Below the pieces are notes generated by a model. The model did no database searches and was not told the origin of the DNA. It saw nothing but the letters and a program-made list of their open reading frames with translations. The translations under genes and the position numbers were made by a program. From positions 1 through 13,006 of the forward strand of contig MENC01000012.1 of the NCBI GenBank assembly GCA_001768155.1: 13,006 nucleotides of DNA, in the 5' to 3' direction. The DNA comes from Bacteroidetes bacterium GWA2_30_7. Lineage in GTDB: Bacteria; Bacteroidota; Bacteroidia; Bacteroidales; GWF2-33-38. Each line of letters starts with the position of its first letter. Position 1 is the first letter of the stretch. This document shows positions 5,821-13,006 of this stretch, in pieces.

Positions 5821-7227
5821 GTGAAAAAAATTCCACTTCATATTTCATTCATTATTTATGTAGTACTTGTAATTTTTTTAATTCCATATCACGAACCATG
5901 GGCAGATGAAGCTCAGGCTTGGCTTATGGCAAGAGATTCTAATATCAGCCAATTACTTTTTACTAATTTACACTATGAAGGTTCTCCAGGACTTTGGCAT
6001 ATACTTTTAATGCTTCCAAGTCGTTTTTTGCCCTATGAAATTTTGAATTATATTTCAGTTTTAATAGTAATATCGGGCGTATTTTTATTAATTTATTACT
6101 CACCTTTTCAAGTATGGATGAAAATATTATTTCCGTTTACTTATTTTATTTTTTATCAATATTCTGTAATTGCTCGTTGTTATTGCTTATTAATTGTTTT
6201 ACTTTTTTTTATAGCATATAAATACAATAATCGCTTTAAAAATCCTTTTCTGTTTGTTTTACCAATTTCGCTTTTAGCTAATGTCAACTTACATGGTTTT
6301 ATTATTTCTTTAGCTTTAATGTTTATCTATTTTATTGATTTAATACGCTTTAGAAAAAAAGAATTTTTGCCAAATTTAAAAGTAATAATTTCGATATTTA
6401 TTATTTATCTGATTGTTGCATTATTTGTTATAATTCAAATTATTCCAGCATCAGATATATCAATTTCGGCAGAAGGAATTGTTTTTAATTTTGAAAAATT
6501 CTACAATTTTAGTCTCAAAATTCTTGGCGAAGTTTTCGCTGTAAATAGCTTTTTATCTTATTCTGTATTAATTGTTTCGTTAGTTTGGTTTTTGCAAAAC
6601 AGATTATTATTATTTTATCTGGTTGTAAATCTGGCAATATTGGCATTGTTTTCAATTTACTATAACATTTGGCATCAAGGAGTTTTAATTTTAATCTGGC
6701 TTTTTACATTATGGCTTACATATTATTGTTCTGAAAAGAGATTTTATAATGTCAAAATATTAAATAACGTACTCAAAAGATTAATGCAATTATCAGTTGC
6801 CGTATTTATTATATCGCATGTTTATTGGTCGTTTAAAGTTTATGTAAACGATTATAAATATGATTACTCTGCCGGAAAAAAAATTGCAACATTTATTAAA
6901 GAAAATAATCTGCAAGATAAATATCTGTATTCGACACAATTTTGGTCAATTTCAATTTTGCCATATTTCGATAAAAATATTTTTCAAACGCCTAATTTTA
7001 AAGAAAATACATCATACTGGGTTTGGAAAAAATCTAACGATTATTCTGAACATCCAGATAGTATAATAAAAAAACAACCCGATTTAATAATTTTCAGTCG
7101 CCCATGGATGTTTTGGTCTCCAAATGAAATTAAAGGATATAAATTTTTAGAAAATTTTAAAGGAAATGTGCTATGGAAAGACAGTATTCGAGAAAATAAC
7201 GATTTTAATTTGTTCTTAAAATTCTAA
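5821..7227 (+). CDS. Multi-pass membrane protein, GT-C-fold glycosyltransferase-like
   Basis: This 468-residue protein has about ten hydrophobic segments in its first 340 residues and a soluble C-terminal part (about 345-468). After the first membrane helix the sequence reads H-E-P-W-A-D-E-A-Q-A-W (24-34), with an Asp-Glu pair in the first periplasmic loop. L-H-Y-E-G-S-P-G-L-W-H follows (50-60). This layout is that of GT-C enzymes of the ArnT/PMT/GT39 type, which take a sugar from a polyprenyl-phosphate carrier on the outer face of the inner membrane; Asp29 would be the catalytic base. Substrate and acceptor are unknown. The start is GTG at 5821: two in-frame stops (5773, 5800) lie just upstream, the promoter is at 5772-5801, and no earlier start exists after the second stop. 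An ordinary ATG further in would remove the first helix. Confidence 0.8.
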   Translation: MKKIPLHISFIIYVVLVIFLIPYHEPWADEAQAWLMARDSNISQLLFTNLHYEGSPGLWHILLMLPSRFLPYEILNYISVLIVISGVFLLIYYSPFQVWMKILFPFTYFIFYQYSVIARCYCLLIVLLFFIAYKYNNRFKNPFLFVLPISLLANVNLHGFIISLALMFIYFIDLIRFRKKEFLPNLKVIISIFIIYLIVALFVIIQIIPASDISISAEGIVFNFEKFYNFSLKILGEVFAVNSFLSYSVLIVSLVWFLQNRLLLFYLVVNLAILALFSIYYNIWHQGVLILIWLFTLWLTYYCSEKRFYNVKILNNVLKRLMQLSVAVFIISHVYWSFKVYVNDYKYDYSAGKKIATFIKENNLQDKYLYSTQFWSISILPYFDKNIFQTPNFKENTSYWVWKKSNDYSEHPDSIIKKQPDLIIFSRPWMFWSPNEIKGYKFLENFKGNVLWKDSIRENNDFNLFLKF

Positions 7228-7295
7228 AAAAAACAAAATTTCTGATAATGTTCAAATAAAAAGTTGTAAGTTCGTATTTTATAATTATTTATCGC

Positions 7296-8171
7296 ATGCT
7301 TCATTCAATGACAGGCTTTGGGAAAGCCACTTTAGAAATAGAAAACAAAAAAATTTCCATAGAAATAAAAGCGTTAAACTGTAAACAGCTTGATGTTTTT
7401 ACTAAAATCCCCAATGTTTTCAAAGAAAAAGAAATTGATTTAAGAAACGAAATAATGAAGCAACTCGAAAGAGGAAAAATTGAACTTTTTATTTCATCCG
7501 AATTTTTTGGAGGAGAAAATACAAGCAAATTTAATAATACAGCAATTGAAGAATATTATAAAGAATTATCAAAAATTACTGATAAGCTAAATATTGGCAA
7601 TTCTACAGATTTACTAAATATTATAATGCGATTGCCCGACACAGTTAAAGTTGCTCATTCAGAATTAAATGAAGATGAGTGGACTAAAATTTTCAATTCT
7701 TTACAAGAAGTAATTAATAATGTAAAAAAATTCAGAAAACAAGAAGGGCAAGTTCTTGAAAAAGATATTACTTCCAGAATTTCTATTATAGTAAAACAAT
7801 TAGAAAAAATCGAAGTTTTCGAAAATAAAAGAATTGAAAACCTTAAACAAAGAATGCATCAAAATTTATCACAATCATTTTCAGATGAGCAAATTGATAA
7901 AAACAGATTTGAGCAAGAACTCCTTTACTATATTGAGAAAATTGACATTACTGAAGAAAAAGTTAGATTGACAAATCATTGCAATTACTTTTTAGCAACT
8001 TGTAATGAAAAAGAATCTCAAGGCAAAAAGCTTGGATTTATAGCTCAGGAAATCGGACGCGAAATTAATACCATCGGTTCAAAAGCAAATGATTTCGAGA
8101 TTCAAAAAATTGTAGTTAATATGAAAGATGAGCTTGAAAAAATTAAAGAACAATTAATGAATGTTTTATAG
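7296..8171 (+). CDS. YicC/YloC-family endoribonuclease
   Basis: This 291-residue protein is close to the family length (E. coli YicC 287). The N-terminus M-L-H-S-M-T-G-F-G-K-A is the family signature (YicC_N). The C-terminal DUF1732 domain is complete, including Q-G-K-K-L-G-F-I-A-Q-E-I-G-R-E-I-N-T-I-G-S-K-A-N-D and a final helix E-L-E-K-I-K-E-Q. YicC was long called a stress-induced protein; E. coli YicC has since been described as an RNA endonuclease, so a role in RNA turnover is expected. In many bacteria, yicC is followed by gmk; here an exported protein gene follows, 141 nt away. The ATG at 7296 is fixed by the signature. The upstream 68 nt contain only an imperfect promoter box (TAAGTTCG near 7267). 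Confidence 0.93.
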   Translation: MLHSMTGFGKATLEIENKKISIEIKALNCKQLDVFTKIPNVFKEKEIDLRNEIMKQLERGKIELFISSEFFGGENTSKFNNTAIEEYYKELSKITDKLNIGNSTDLLNIIMRLPDTVKVAHSELNEDEWTKIFNSLQEVINNVKKFRKQEGQVLEKDITSRISIIVKQLEKIEVFENKRIENLKQRMHQNLSQSFSDEQIDKNRFEQELLYYIEKIDITEEKVRLTNHCNYFLATCNEKESQGKKLGFIAQEIGREINTIGSKANDFEIQKIVVNMKDELEKIKEQLMNVL

Positions 8172-8312
8172 ATGGTTTTATATTTGTTGCAAAATATTTT
8201 AATCAAATAATTAACTTTAGCAAAAAGTAATTTAATTTATTTTTTGATTTTTTGAAATTAGATGTTATTTTCGCTACTTGAATAATTATATTTAATTATA
8301 TCGACATACGAC

Positions 8313-9101
8313 ATGAAAAAAATAATTTTACTCTCAATTATATCAATTTTGCTCACTTTTAGGGCATTTTCCGGAACTATAGAACTTGAAGGAGTTTTTC
8401 AAGGAAAAAATTTGTATGTAATGAATCCATTCTCCTCATCTGGTGTAGGTTTTTGCGTTTATGAAGTTTCTGTAAACGGTCAGGTTACAACTGATGAAAT
8501 TAACTCAAGTGCATTCGAAATTGACCTATCAATATTCCAGCTTACTTTAGGTGAAAAAATTACTGTAGCAATTAAACATAAAGAAAATTGTAAGCCAAAA
8601 ATATTAAATCCAGAGGTTTTAAAGCCTAAAAGTACATATTCTGCTACTAATTTAGTTCTTGATAAAGATGGTAATTTTAGTTGGACTAGTTCGGGAGAAG
8701 CCGGCAAACTACCATTTATTGTAGAACAATACAGATGGAACAAATGGATTAAAGTTGCTGAAATTGAAGGAAAAGGAACTGTCGGAAACAACAATTATTC
8801 TGTAAAAGTATCTCCACACTCTGGAAATAACAAGTTTAGAATTAAGCAAGTTGACTATTCAAAAACACCCAGATATTCTACAGAAGTACCATATCGGTCG
8901 ATGCAGCCTCCAGTTACATTAAACTCAACCAGAGTAACCAACGAAGTTGTGTTTTCGTCTGAAACAATGTACGAAATATATGATTACTATGGCAATATAG
9001 TTCTTAAAGGAGTAAATTCTAAGGTTGATATTTCTGGTTTAGAAAAAGGAAAATACTTTTTAAACTTCGATAATCAAATGGAAGAAATAACTAAAAAATA
9101 G
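8313..9101 (+). CDS. Exported Bacteroidota protein with possible T9SS C-terminal signal
   Basis: This is a 262-residue protein. Residues 1-20 form a signal peptide (M-K-K-I-I-L-L-S-I-I-S-I-L-L, then A-F-S-G). The body looks beta-rich, with segments such as I-E-L-E-G-V-F-Q-G-K-N-L-Y-V, a middle E-N-C-K-P-K-I-L-N-P-E-V-L-K-P-K-S-T and K-L-P-F-I-V-E-Q-Y-R-W-N-K-W. I recall similar hypothetical proteins in other Bacteroidota but know no function. The last 45 residues (E-I-Y-D-Y-Y-G-N-I-V-L-K-G, D-I-S-G-L-E-K-G-K-Y-F-L) resemble type A sorting domains of the type IX secretion system, which would place the protein on or outside the outer membrane. They are short and lack the usual final pattern, so this is tentative. 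Two Cys (48, 93) could form a disulfide. The gene is convergent with the prenyl synthase gene. Confidence 0.72.
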   Translation: MKKIILLSIISILLTFRAFSGTIELEGVFQGKNLYVMNPFSSSGVGFCVYEVSVNGQVTTDEINSSAFEIDLSIFQLTLGEKITVAIKHKENCKPKILNPEVLKPKSTYSATNLVLDKDGNFSWTSSGEAGKLPFIVEQYRWNKWIKVAEIEGKGTVGNNNYSVKVSPHSGNNKFRIKQVDYSKTPRYSTEVPYRSMQPPVTLNSTRVTNEVVFSSETMYEIYDYYGNIVLKGVNSKVDISGLEKGKYFLNFDNQMEEITKK

Positions 9102-9143
9102 GTTATTTTTTATTTTAGGTTTTTTCTAATAAATTTCAGCAAA

Positions 9144-10118
9144 TTATTTTTTTCTATTAATTGTAAATTCAACAAAATTAACGAGCGAATTACGAACTTC
9201 GCTTTCTGGATATTGTTTTAGAATTTCTAAACTTTTTTGTTTAAATTCTTCCATTTTTTTTACCGAATAATCAATTCCTCCTTTATCAATTACATATTTG
9301 ATTACATCATTTAGCTTTTTTGCATTTTTATGATGATTTTTAATAATGCTCATTATATGACGTTTTTCGGAAAACGACGAATTATTTAAAGCATAAATTA
9401 AAGGTAAGGTCATTTTTTTTTCTTTAAGGTCGTTTCCACTTGGTTTTCCGGTAAAACCTGTTGATTGATAATCTAGTATGTCGTCTTTAATTTGAAATGC
9501 CATTCCTAAATATTCGCCAAATTGCTTCATTTGTAAAACAACAGTGTCGTCAACATTAGCCGAACAAGCACCACAAGCAGAACATGCTGCAATAAGTGTG
9601 GCTGTTTTTTTTCTGATAATTTCGTAATAAATTTCTTCGTTTATATCAAGTTTACGGGCTTTTTCAATTTGAAGCAATTCTCCTTCACTCATTTCTCTAA
9701 CCGCCTCAGAAACAATTTTTAGAAGTTTAAATTCATTATTATCAATTGCAAGTAATAACCCTTTTGATAAAAAATAATCACCAACCAAAACTGCTATTTT
9801 GTTTTTCCAGAGTGCATTAACAGAAAAAAATCCTCTTCGCATATTTGACTCATCTACAACATCATCGTGAATTAATGTCGCTGTATGTAACAATTCGATT
9901 AGTGAAGCTGCTATAAATGAAGAGTTATTTAATTCACCATTAAGTTTTGCGGTAAGAAAAACCAGCATTGGTCTCATTTGTTTACCTTTACGACGATAAA
10001 TATAGTTAGTAATAATATCTAATAATGGAACTTTACTTTTTGCTGTACTACGGAAAAATGGTTCGAATTTTTCCATTTCCTGCTCAATTGGCTTTTGAAT
10101 TTGCTCTAAAGAAATCAT
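9144..10118 (-). CDS. Polyprenyl diphosphate synthase (trans-isoprenyl diphosphate synthase family)
   Basis: This 324-residue, full-length enzyme condenses isopentenyl diphosphate onto an allylic diphosphate. All family motifs are present: K-G-K-Q-M-R-P (44-50), the first Asp-rich motif H-D-D-V-V-D-E (84-90), K-K-T-A (170-173) and the second Asp-rich motif K-D-D-I-L-D (211-216). The KPSGNDLKEKKMTLPL segment near 225-240 is also typical. Overall it is most like IspB/HepT-type medium- to long-chain enzymes, which in Bacteroidota make the menaquinone side chain; chain length cannot be read safely from sequence alone. A C-x-x-C-x-x-C cluster (179, 182, 185) in a helix is noticeable, but I know of no metal role in this family. 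A TATTTTTG box lies 18 nt upstream of the ATG. Confidence 0.94.
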   Translation of the reverse strand: MISLEQIQKPIEQEMEKFEPFFRSTAKSKVPLLDIITNYIYRRKGKQMRPMLVFLTAKLNGELNNSSFIAASLIELLHTATLIHDDVVDESNMRRGFFSVNALWKNKIAVLVGDYFLSKGLLLAIDNNEFKLLKIVSEAVREMSEGELLQIEKARKLDINEEIYYEIIRKKTATLIAACSACGACSANVDDTVVLQMKQFGEYLGMAFQIKDDILDYQSTGFTGKPSGNDLKEKKMTLPLIYALNNSSFSEKRHIMSIIKNHHKNAKKLNDVIKYVIDKGGIDYSVKKMEEFKQKSLEILKQYPESEVRNSLVNFVEFTINRKK

Positions 10119-10135
10119 TGATTAATTTAATGTTA

Positions 10136-10143
10136 CAAAAATA
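10136..10143 (-). promoter_or_regulatory. -7 promoter box of the polyprenyl synthase gene
   Basis: The minus strand reads TATTTTTG (complement of 10136-10143), an exact TAnnTTTG box 18 nt upstream of the ATG at 10118. The expected TTG 19 nt further upstream is missing. The box sits in the loop of a short inverted pair TGTTA / TAACA (10131-10146). Confidence 0.5.
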
Positions 10144-10210
10144 ACATTTTAATTTGAAAATAGATTATACTTTGTATGGGATAAATTATTGTTTGAAGTT
10201 TCATGTTTGA

Positions 10211-10402
10211 GGTTTGAAGTTGCAGTCCCAAGTTCCAAATTTCAAGAACCAAGACCTGCACAGCAAACCTTCTTTGAAATTGTGGTTTTGATTTTGGAAT
10301 TTTTTGGACTTAAAAAATGCGCCAATTTATTCCGTTTGCAGTATAGATTTACGTTGTACGATTGCTTAAACTACCGCCTCCCTAAATCGTAAATCGCAAA
10401 TT
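10211..10402. repeat. Decayed intergenic inverted repeats
   Basis: The segment from about 10226 to 10251 (AGTCCCAAGTTCC... to GAACC) pairs imperfectly with 10284-10311 (GGTTTTGATTTTGGAA... to GGACT). A second imperfect pair is GATTTACGTTGTACGATT (10346-10363) with AATCGTAAATCGCAAATT (10385-10402). CCGTTTGCAGTATAG (10332-10346) is the exact reverse complement of CTATACTGCAAACGG at 5414-5428 in the other repeat region. It is probably a remnant of a dispersed non-coding repeat family. Confidence 0.6.
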
Positions 10403-10497
10403 GTACATTTATATTTTTATCAAGTTTTCTTAGAGGTACTAGTTACGTAAATCATTTATATTTTATAATTTTACAAAATTACATAACTAATAATTTT

Positions 10498-11370
10498 ATG
10501 AATATCAAGAAATTAATAATTACATATTTGCTTTTTATAATAGCAATCCCAACTTTCTCGCAAAGTTTGTTGTGGAAAATTTCGGGAAAAGGGCTAAAAA
10601 AACCTTCGTATCTGTATGGTACTATTCACATTCAAGATAAAAGAGTTTTTTCATTCGAACCAATAGTTAATGAAAAATTGAATGAATGTGAAGCTTATGC
10701 AATGGAAGTTTTACTTGATGAATTAGACAAAGAATCTATTCAAAACGCAATGTTGATGAAGGACATAACACTCGACAAACTAATGTCAAAAGAAGATTAC
10801 GATTTTTTGGCTCAATTTATAAAAGAAAAAACAGGAATGTCGTTGTTTTTATTTAATAAAACAAAGCCATTTTTTATTATGTCGCAGGTTATGCAAGCCG
10901 GAATGAGCAAAGATAAAGAGCTTCCACTTGATATGTATTTTTTGGATTTAGCACATAAAGCAAATAAAAAAACTTTGGGAATTGAAAAATTTGAAGAACA
11001 AATGGCTGCTGTTGACCAAATTTCATTACAAGAACAAGTTAGAATGTTGTTAGAAAGTGCAAAAGATACGGTTAAAGAAGAAGACAGTTTCGACAAATTG
11101 CTTGAAGCATATCTATCTGAAAATCTTGATCAAATGTTAAAGCTTTCAAACGATTCTACAATGCCGGCAAATTTTAATGACGCTTTTTTAATTAATCGAA
11201 ATGTAAGAATGGCTCAACAAATTGCAAAGTTTTCGAAAAAACAAACTACCTTTAATGCAATTGGAGCTGCTCATTTGGGCGGACCAAAAGGAGTTATAGA
11301 ATTGCTACGACAAAAAGGCTTTATAGTTGAGCCAGTGCCTTTTAAATTTCAGGATTCTATAAAATTTTGA
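10498..11370 (+). CDS. TraB/GumN family exported protein
   Basis: This is a 290-residue protein. Residues 1-21 form a signal peptide ending near F-S-Q. The mature protein has the TraB/GumN signatures: W-K-I-S-G-K-G (26-32), S-Y-L-Y-G-T-I-H-I (37-45) with the first conserved His, L-D-M-Y-F-L-D-L-A (144-152), G-I-E-K-F-E-E-Q (161-168) and the second conserved His in A-I-G-A-A-H-L-G-G (254-262). The fold is related to Tiki-type metalloproteases and to the erythromycin-esterase/ChaN-like group; the GxxH pair and Glu residues would bind metal. The enzymatic activity of bacterial members is not settled. It probably acts in the periplasm. The nuclease gene follows after 11 nt, so the two are likely one operon. 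No confident promoter box was found in front of the ATG. Confidence 0.88.
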   Translation: MNIKKLIITYLLFIIAIPTFSQSLLWKISGKGLKKPSYLYGTIHIQDKRVFSFEPIVNEKLNECEAYAMEVLLDELDKESIQNAMLMKDITLDKLMSKEDYDFLAQFIKEKTGMSLFLFNKTKPFFIMSQVMQAGMSKDKELPLDMYFLDLAHKANKKTLGIEKFEEQMAAVDQISLQEQVRMLLESAKDTVKEEDSFDKLLEAYLSENLDQMLKLSNDSTMPANFNDAFLINRNVRMAQQIAKFSKKQTTFNAIGAAHLGGPKGVIELLRQKGFIVEPVPFKFQDSIKF

Positions 11371-11381
11371 AAATTAATCAT

Positions 11382-12632
11382 ATGAAGATATTTTTAATAA
11401 TTACATTTCTTATTTGCGTAGAGAACATTTATTCTCAGGAAAATATTATTTTAAAGCAAATTAACGAAAAGCAAGTCGAAATAAATTCTTTAAAAGACAA
11501 ACAAGAAAAATTACTTGATGATATAGAAGACTTAAAGCTACAAAAAGTTAGGGAAGATATAAGAAATTCAGGCTTACCGGCTCTTAAAGAAGGCGATTTT
11601 GTAATATATCATTCTGCCATGGCTTTATTTTATGATGATGAGCATATGCAGGCAAAATGGGTTTCACATATTATTACTCCCGATATTATTGATGGTAAAA
11701 CCGGGCGTACAAACGATTTCAGAATAGATACATTAGTAAAAAACAGAGGTAGTGCGACAAAAGACGATTATTGGAATAGCGGTTACGACAGAGGTCATCT
11801 TGCACCTTCAGCCGATTTTAGATGGTCGAAAAAAGCATTAAGCGAATCGTATTACTATTCAAACATGTCGCCGCAGAAAGCTGAATTAAACCGCGAAAGA
11901 TGGGCAGAATTGGAAGGCAAAATTCGACAATATGTAACAAATTATAACGAACAGGTTTATGTTGTAACAGGTGGTGTGTTAACAGATAATCTCGAAAAAA
12001 TTGGCAAAAACAAAGTAAGTGTTCCAAAATTATATTTCAAAGTTGTACTTGATAATGAGGGTGATGAAAAAAAGGGAATTGCATACTTAATGCCGAACAA
12101 ATATTGCCAGTATCCTGTTAACAATTATGCAGTTACAATTGATAGCGTAGAAACATTAACCGGAATAGATTTTTTTCCAAATTTGGATGATGAGATTGAA
12201 AATAAGGTAGAATCAGAAAAAAACATAAAAGAATGGCTTTCAGAAAAGGAAAAAAATGATGTTTTGCCATTAGATTCATTATCATTACCTAATGATGCAA
12301 TTAATACAATTCAGGCAAAAAGTAAAATTGGTCAAGATGCAATAGTTTGTGGAACTGTGGTTTCAACAAAATTTAGTGCTAAATCAGGAGCAACATTTAT
12401 TAATCTTGACCAACAGTTTCCGAATCAGGTTTTTTCTGCAAATATCTGGAAAACAGAACGATTAAATTTTAGTTATAAACCCGAAGAAGACCTCAAGGGA
12501 AAAAGAGTTTGCTTTACAGGTCGAATTGAAAATTATAAAGGAACTCCAACAATGATTTTGAATAATGAAACACAGGTTCAATTACTCGACGAAGAAGATG
12601 AAGAACCTATTCTGCTTCCTTTTAAAGATTAA
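11382..12632 (+). CDS. Exported DNA/RNA non-specific endonuclease (NUC1 type) with C-terminal OB-like domain
   Basis: This is a 416-residue protein when started at ATG 11382, which gives a proper signal peptide (M-K-I-F-L-I-I-T-F-L, cut after Y-S-Q near 19). A TTG at 11367 overlapping the previous stop is the alternative. Residues about 20-58 are a coiled coil. The endonuclease domain (about 70-260) has the beta-beta-alpha-metal motif D-R-G-H-L-A-P-S-A-D-F (136-146) with the general-base His139. It also has N-M-S-P-Q (161-165) and the metal-binding Asn of L-N-R-E-R-W (169-174), as in Serratia nuclease. After a charged linker, residues about 308-410 (A-I-V-C-G-T-V-V-S-T-K, then F-I-N-L-D, then K-R-V-C-F-T-G-R-I) look like an OB fold, probably for nucleic-acid binding. 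It likely degrades extracellular or periplasmic DNA and RNA. Confidence 0.92.
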   Translation: MKIFLIITFLICVENIYSQENIILKQINEKQVEINSLKDKQEKLLDDIEDLKLQKVREDIRNSGLPALKEGDFVIYHSAMALFYDDEHMQAKWVSHIITPDIIDGKTGRTNDFRIDTLVKNRGSATKDDYWNSGYDRGHLAPSADFRWSKKALSESYYYSNMSPQKAELNRERWAELEGKIRQYVTNYNEQVYVVTGGVLTDNLEKIGKNKVSVPKLYFKVVLDNEGDEKKGIAYLMPNKYCQYPVNNYAVTIDSVETLTGIDFFPNLDDEIENKVESEKNIKEWLSEKEKNDVLPLDSLSLPNDAINTIQAKSKIGQDAIVCGTVVSTKFSAKSGATFINLDQQFPNQVFSANIWKTERLNFSYKPEEDLKGKRVCFTGRIENYKGTPTMILNNETQVQLLDEEDEEPILLPFKD

Positions 12633-12666
12633 ATGTTTTTTTTAACTTGAATATTGTTCTGTAAAA

Positions 12667-12692
12667 AGGAGTAAATAAATAACTCCTGTTTT
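12667..12692 (+). terminator. Possible terminator of the TraB/GumN-nuclease operon
   Basis: AGGAGT (12667-12672) and ACTCCT (12682-12687) form a 6-bp stem with a 9-nt A/T loop, followed by GTTTT. It lies 34 nt after the nuclease stop codon. The stem is short and the T tract weak. Confidence 0.4.
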
Positions 12693-12750
12693 CAGCGTTG
12701 CGACACCCTAAAAATTTTTATTGATTATTTGGTATAGCTCTTCTTGTTTT

Positions 12751-13006
12751 TCATCCATTTTTAATAGTTTCCTTTTGCAGAAACGAGTAATAATTTTGTT
12801 TAGTATTTAAGTTATAATACCAGTCCCTATTCTTAAATTTAATAAAGTGAACATTCAACTTATCGAATATTTCGATAATTCTCGATTTATTGCTTTTAAT
12901 CGTATCTTCTACAATGCCGGTAATTCGCTTATTATACACTGCAAATAAAGTTTCGTATTTATTTTTTGCTGAAACAGGAACTACAATATCGTAATCTTTA
13001 GCAATA
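12751..13006 (-). CDS. mobA: MobA-like molybdenum cofactor guanylyltransferase, C-terminal part, 5' end outside window
   Basis: The minus-strand frame is open from the window edge to the TGA at 12753-12751, giving about 84 residues; an internal GTG at 12939 should not be taken as the start. The visible part reads D-Y-D-I-V-V-P near its beginning, then Y-E-T-L-F-A-V-Y-N-K, an arginine-containing helix (S-R-I-I-E-I-F-D), and W-Y-Y-N-L-N-T-K-Q-N-Y close to the end. The order 'DxVVP ... LFAVY ... F-x-N-x-NT-x-x-x-Y' is that of the C-terminal half of MobA-type nucleotidyltransferases, which attach GMP to molybdopterin to make the dinucleotide cofactor. The N-terminal nucleotide-binding motif is outside the window, so other MobA-like NTP transferases are not fully excluded. 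The gene is convergent with the nuclease operon. Confidence 0.75.
   Translation of the reverse strand, partial: IAKDYDIVVPVSAKNKYETLFAVYNKRITGIVEDTIKSNKSRIIEIFDKLNVHFIKFKNRDWYYNLNTKQNYYSFLQKETIKNG

Larger units (their letters stand above)
10119..10497. other. 379-nt gene-free region with decayed inverted repeats
   Basis: The left 30 nt hold the promoter of the prenyl synthase gene. From about 10190 to 10405 the sequence is made of reworked short phrases (TTTGAAGTTT, CCAAGTTCCAAATTTC, ATCGTAAATCG) and their complements. The right 90 nt are plain AT-rich leader for the next gene, without a clear promoter box. A 67-codon open frame (10189-10392) is a product of the repeat phrases and not a gene. 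Confidence 0.7.

Noticed and set aside
9093..9111. AT-only hairpin AAAAAATA-GGT-TATTTTTT over the stop of the exported protein gene
   Set aside because: It contains no G-C pair in the stem and such pairings are frequent in this AT-rich DNA; not enough to call a terminator.
10189..10392. 67-codon open frame on the plus strand
   Set aside because: Its sequence (F-E-V-S-C-L-R-F-E-V and similar) is a direct reading of TTTGAAGTTT/TTTGAGGTTTGAAG repeat phrases; such frames arise regularly in this kind of intergenic repeat.
11367..11381. TTG start overlapping the TraB/GumN stop (TTGA)
   Set aside because: The ATG at 11382 gives a standard signal peptide starting with Met-Lys-Ile; the TTG would add five polar residues (M-K-I-N-H) and needs a rare start codon, though it cannot be excluded.
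1..13006. CRISPR arrays, tRNA or rRNA genes, complete insertion sequences, toxin-antitoxin or phage-defence genes
   Set aside because: I looked through both strands and saw no spaced direct-repeat array, cloverleaf-like conserved arms, transposase motifs or paired small genes of those classes.

Overview
The window looks like ordinary chromosomal DNA of a member of the Bacteroidota. It is very AT-rich. Several genes have promoters of the Bacteroidota type: a TAnnTTTG box at about -7, twice with a TTG exactly 19 nt upstream. Starts lack clear Shine-Dalgarno sequences. There is a possible type IX secretion C-terminal signal, and the L34 protein and the collagen-binding-adhesin-like lipoprotein resemble proteins of this phylum. 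I cannot name the genus.

Layout, left to right. (1) 2-469 (+): the 3' end of a GT4-type glycosyltransferase, cut by the window edge, convergent with rpmH (537-695, -). The rpmH gene is only 52 codons long and has its own promoter and terminator. (2) 814-3190 (-): a compact unit transcribed as membrane glycosyltransferase (GT2), ECF sigma factor (10-nt overlap), then rsmG (8-nt gap). (3) 3339-4124 (+): two small genes, a very lysine-rich exported protein and an 81-residue orphan. They end at a strong hairpin shared with the convergent coiled-coil lipoprotein (4183-5040, -). (4) 5041-5820: a 780-nt gene-free stretch. It holds a possible operator, a cluster of six short palindromes, and a roughly 320-bp decayed inverted-repeat element. 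(5) 5821-9101 (+): a GT-C-like membrane protein, the YicC-family endoribonuclease, and an exported protein with a possible T9SS tail. (6) 9144-10118 (-): polyprenyl diphosphate synthase, which probably makes the menaquinone or lipid-carrier side chain. (7) 10119-10497: a second gene-free stretch with decayed inverted repeats, sharing an exact 15-mer in opposite orientation with region 4. (8) 10498-12632 (+): an exported TraB/GumN-family protein followed 11 nt later by an exported DRGH-type nuclease with a C-terminal OB-like extension. (9) 12751-13006 (-): the C-terminal part of a MobA-like molybdenum-cofactor guanylyltransferase, running off the right edge.

The genes are mostly housekeeping (L34, RsmG, YicC, prenyl synthase, MobA) mixed with envelope and export functions (three glycosyltransferase-like proteins, a lipoprotein, four proteins with signal peptides). 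I see no complete transposase, phage, CRISPR, toxin-antitoxin or defence system. The least explained signals are in the intergenic DNA: the palindrome cluster, the inverted-repeat element with a related fragment 4.9 kb away, and two sharp palindromes next to starts or promoters at 3194-3213 and 5093-5109. Among the proteins, the nuclease with its OB-like tail and TraB/GumN partner, and the sigma factor with no adjacent anti-sigma gene, most deserve a second look.
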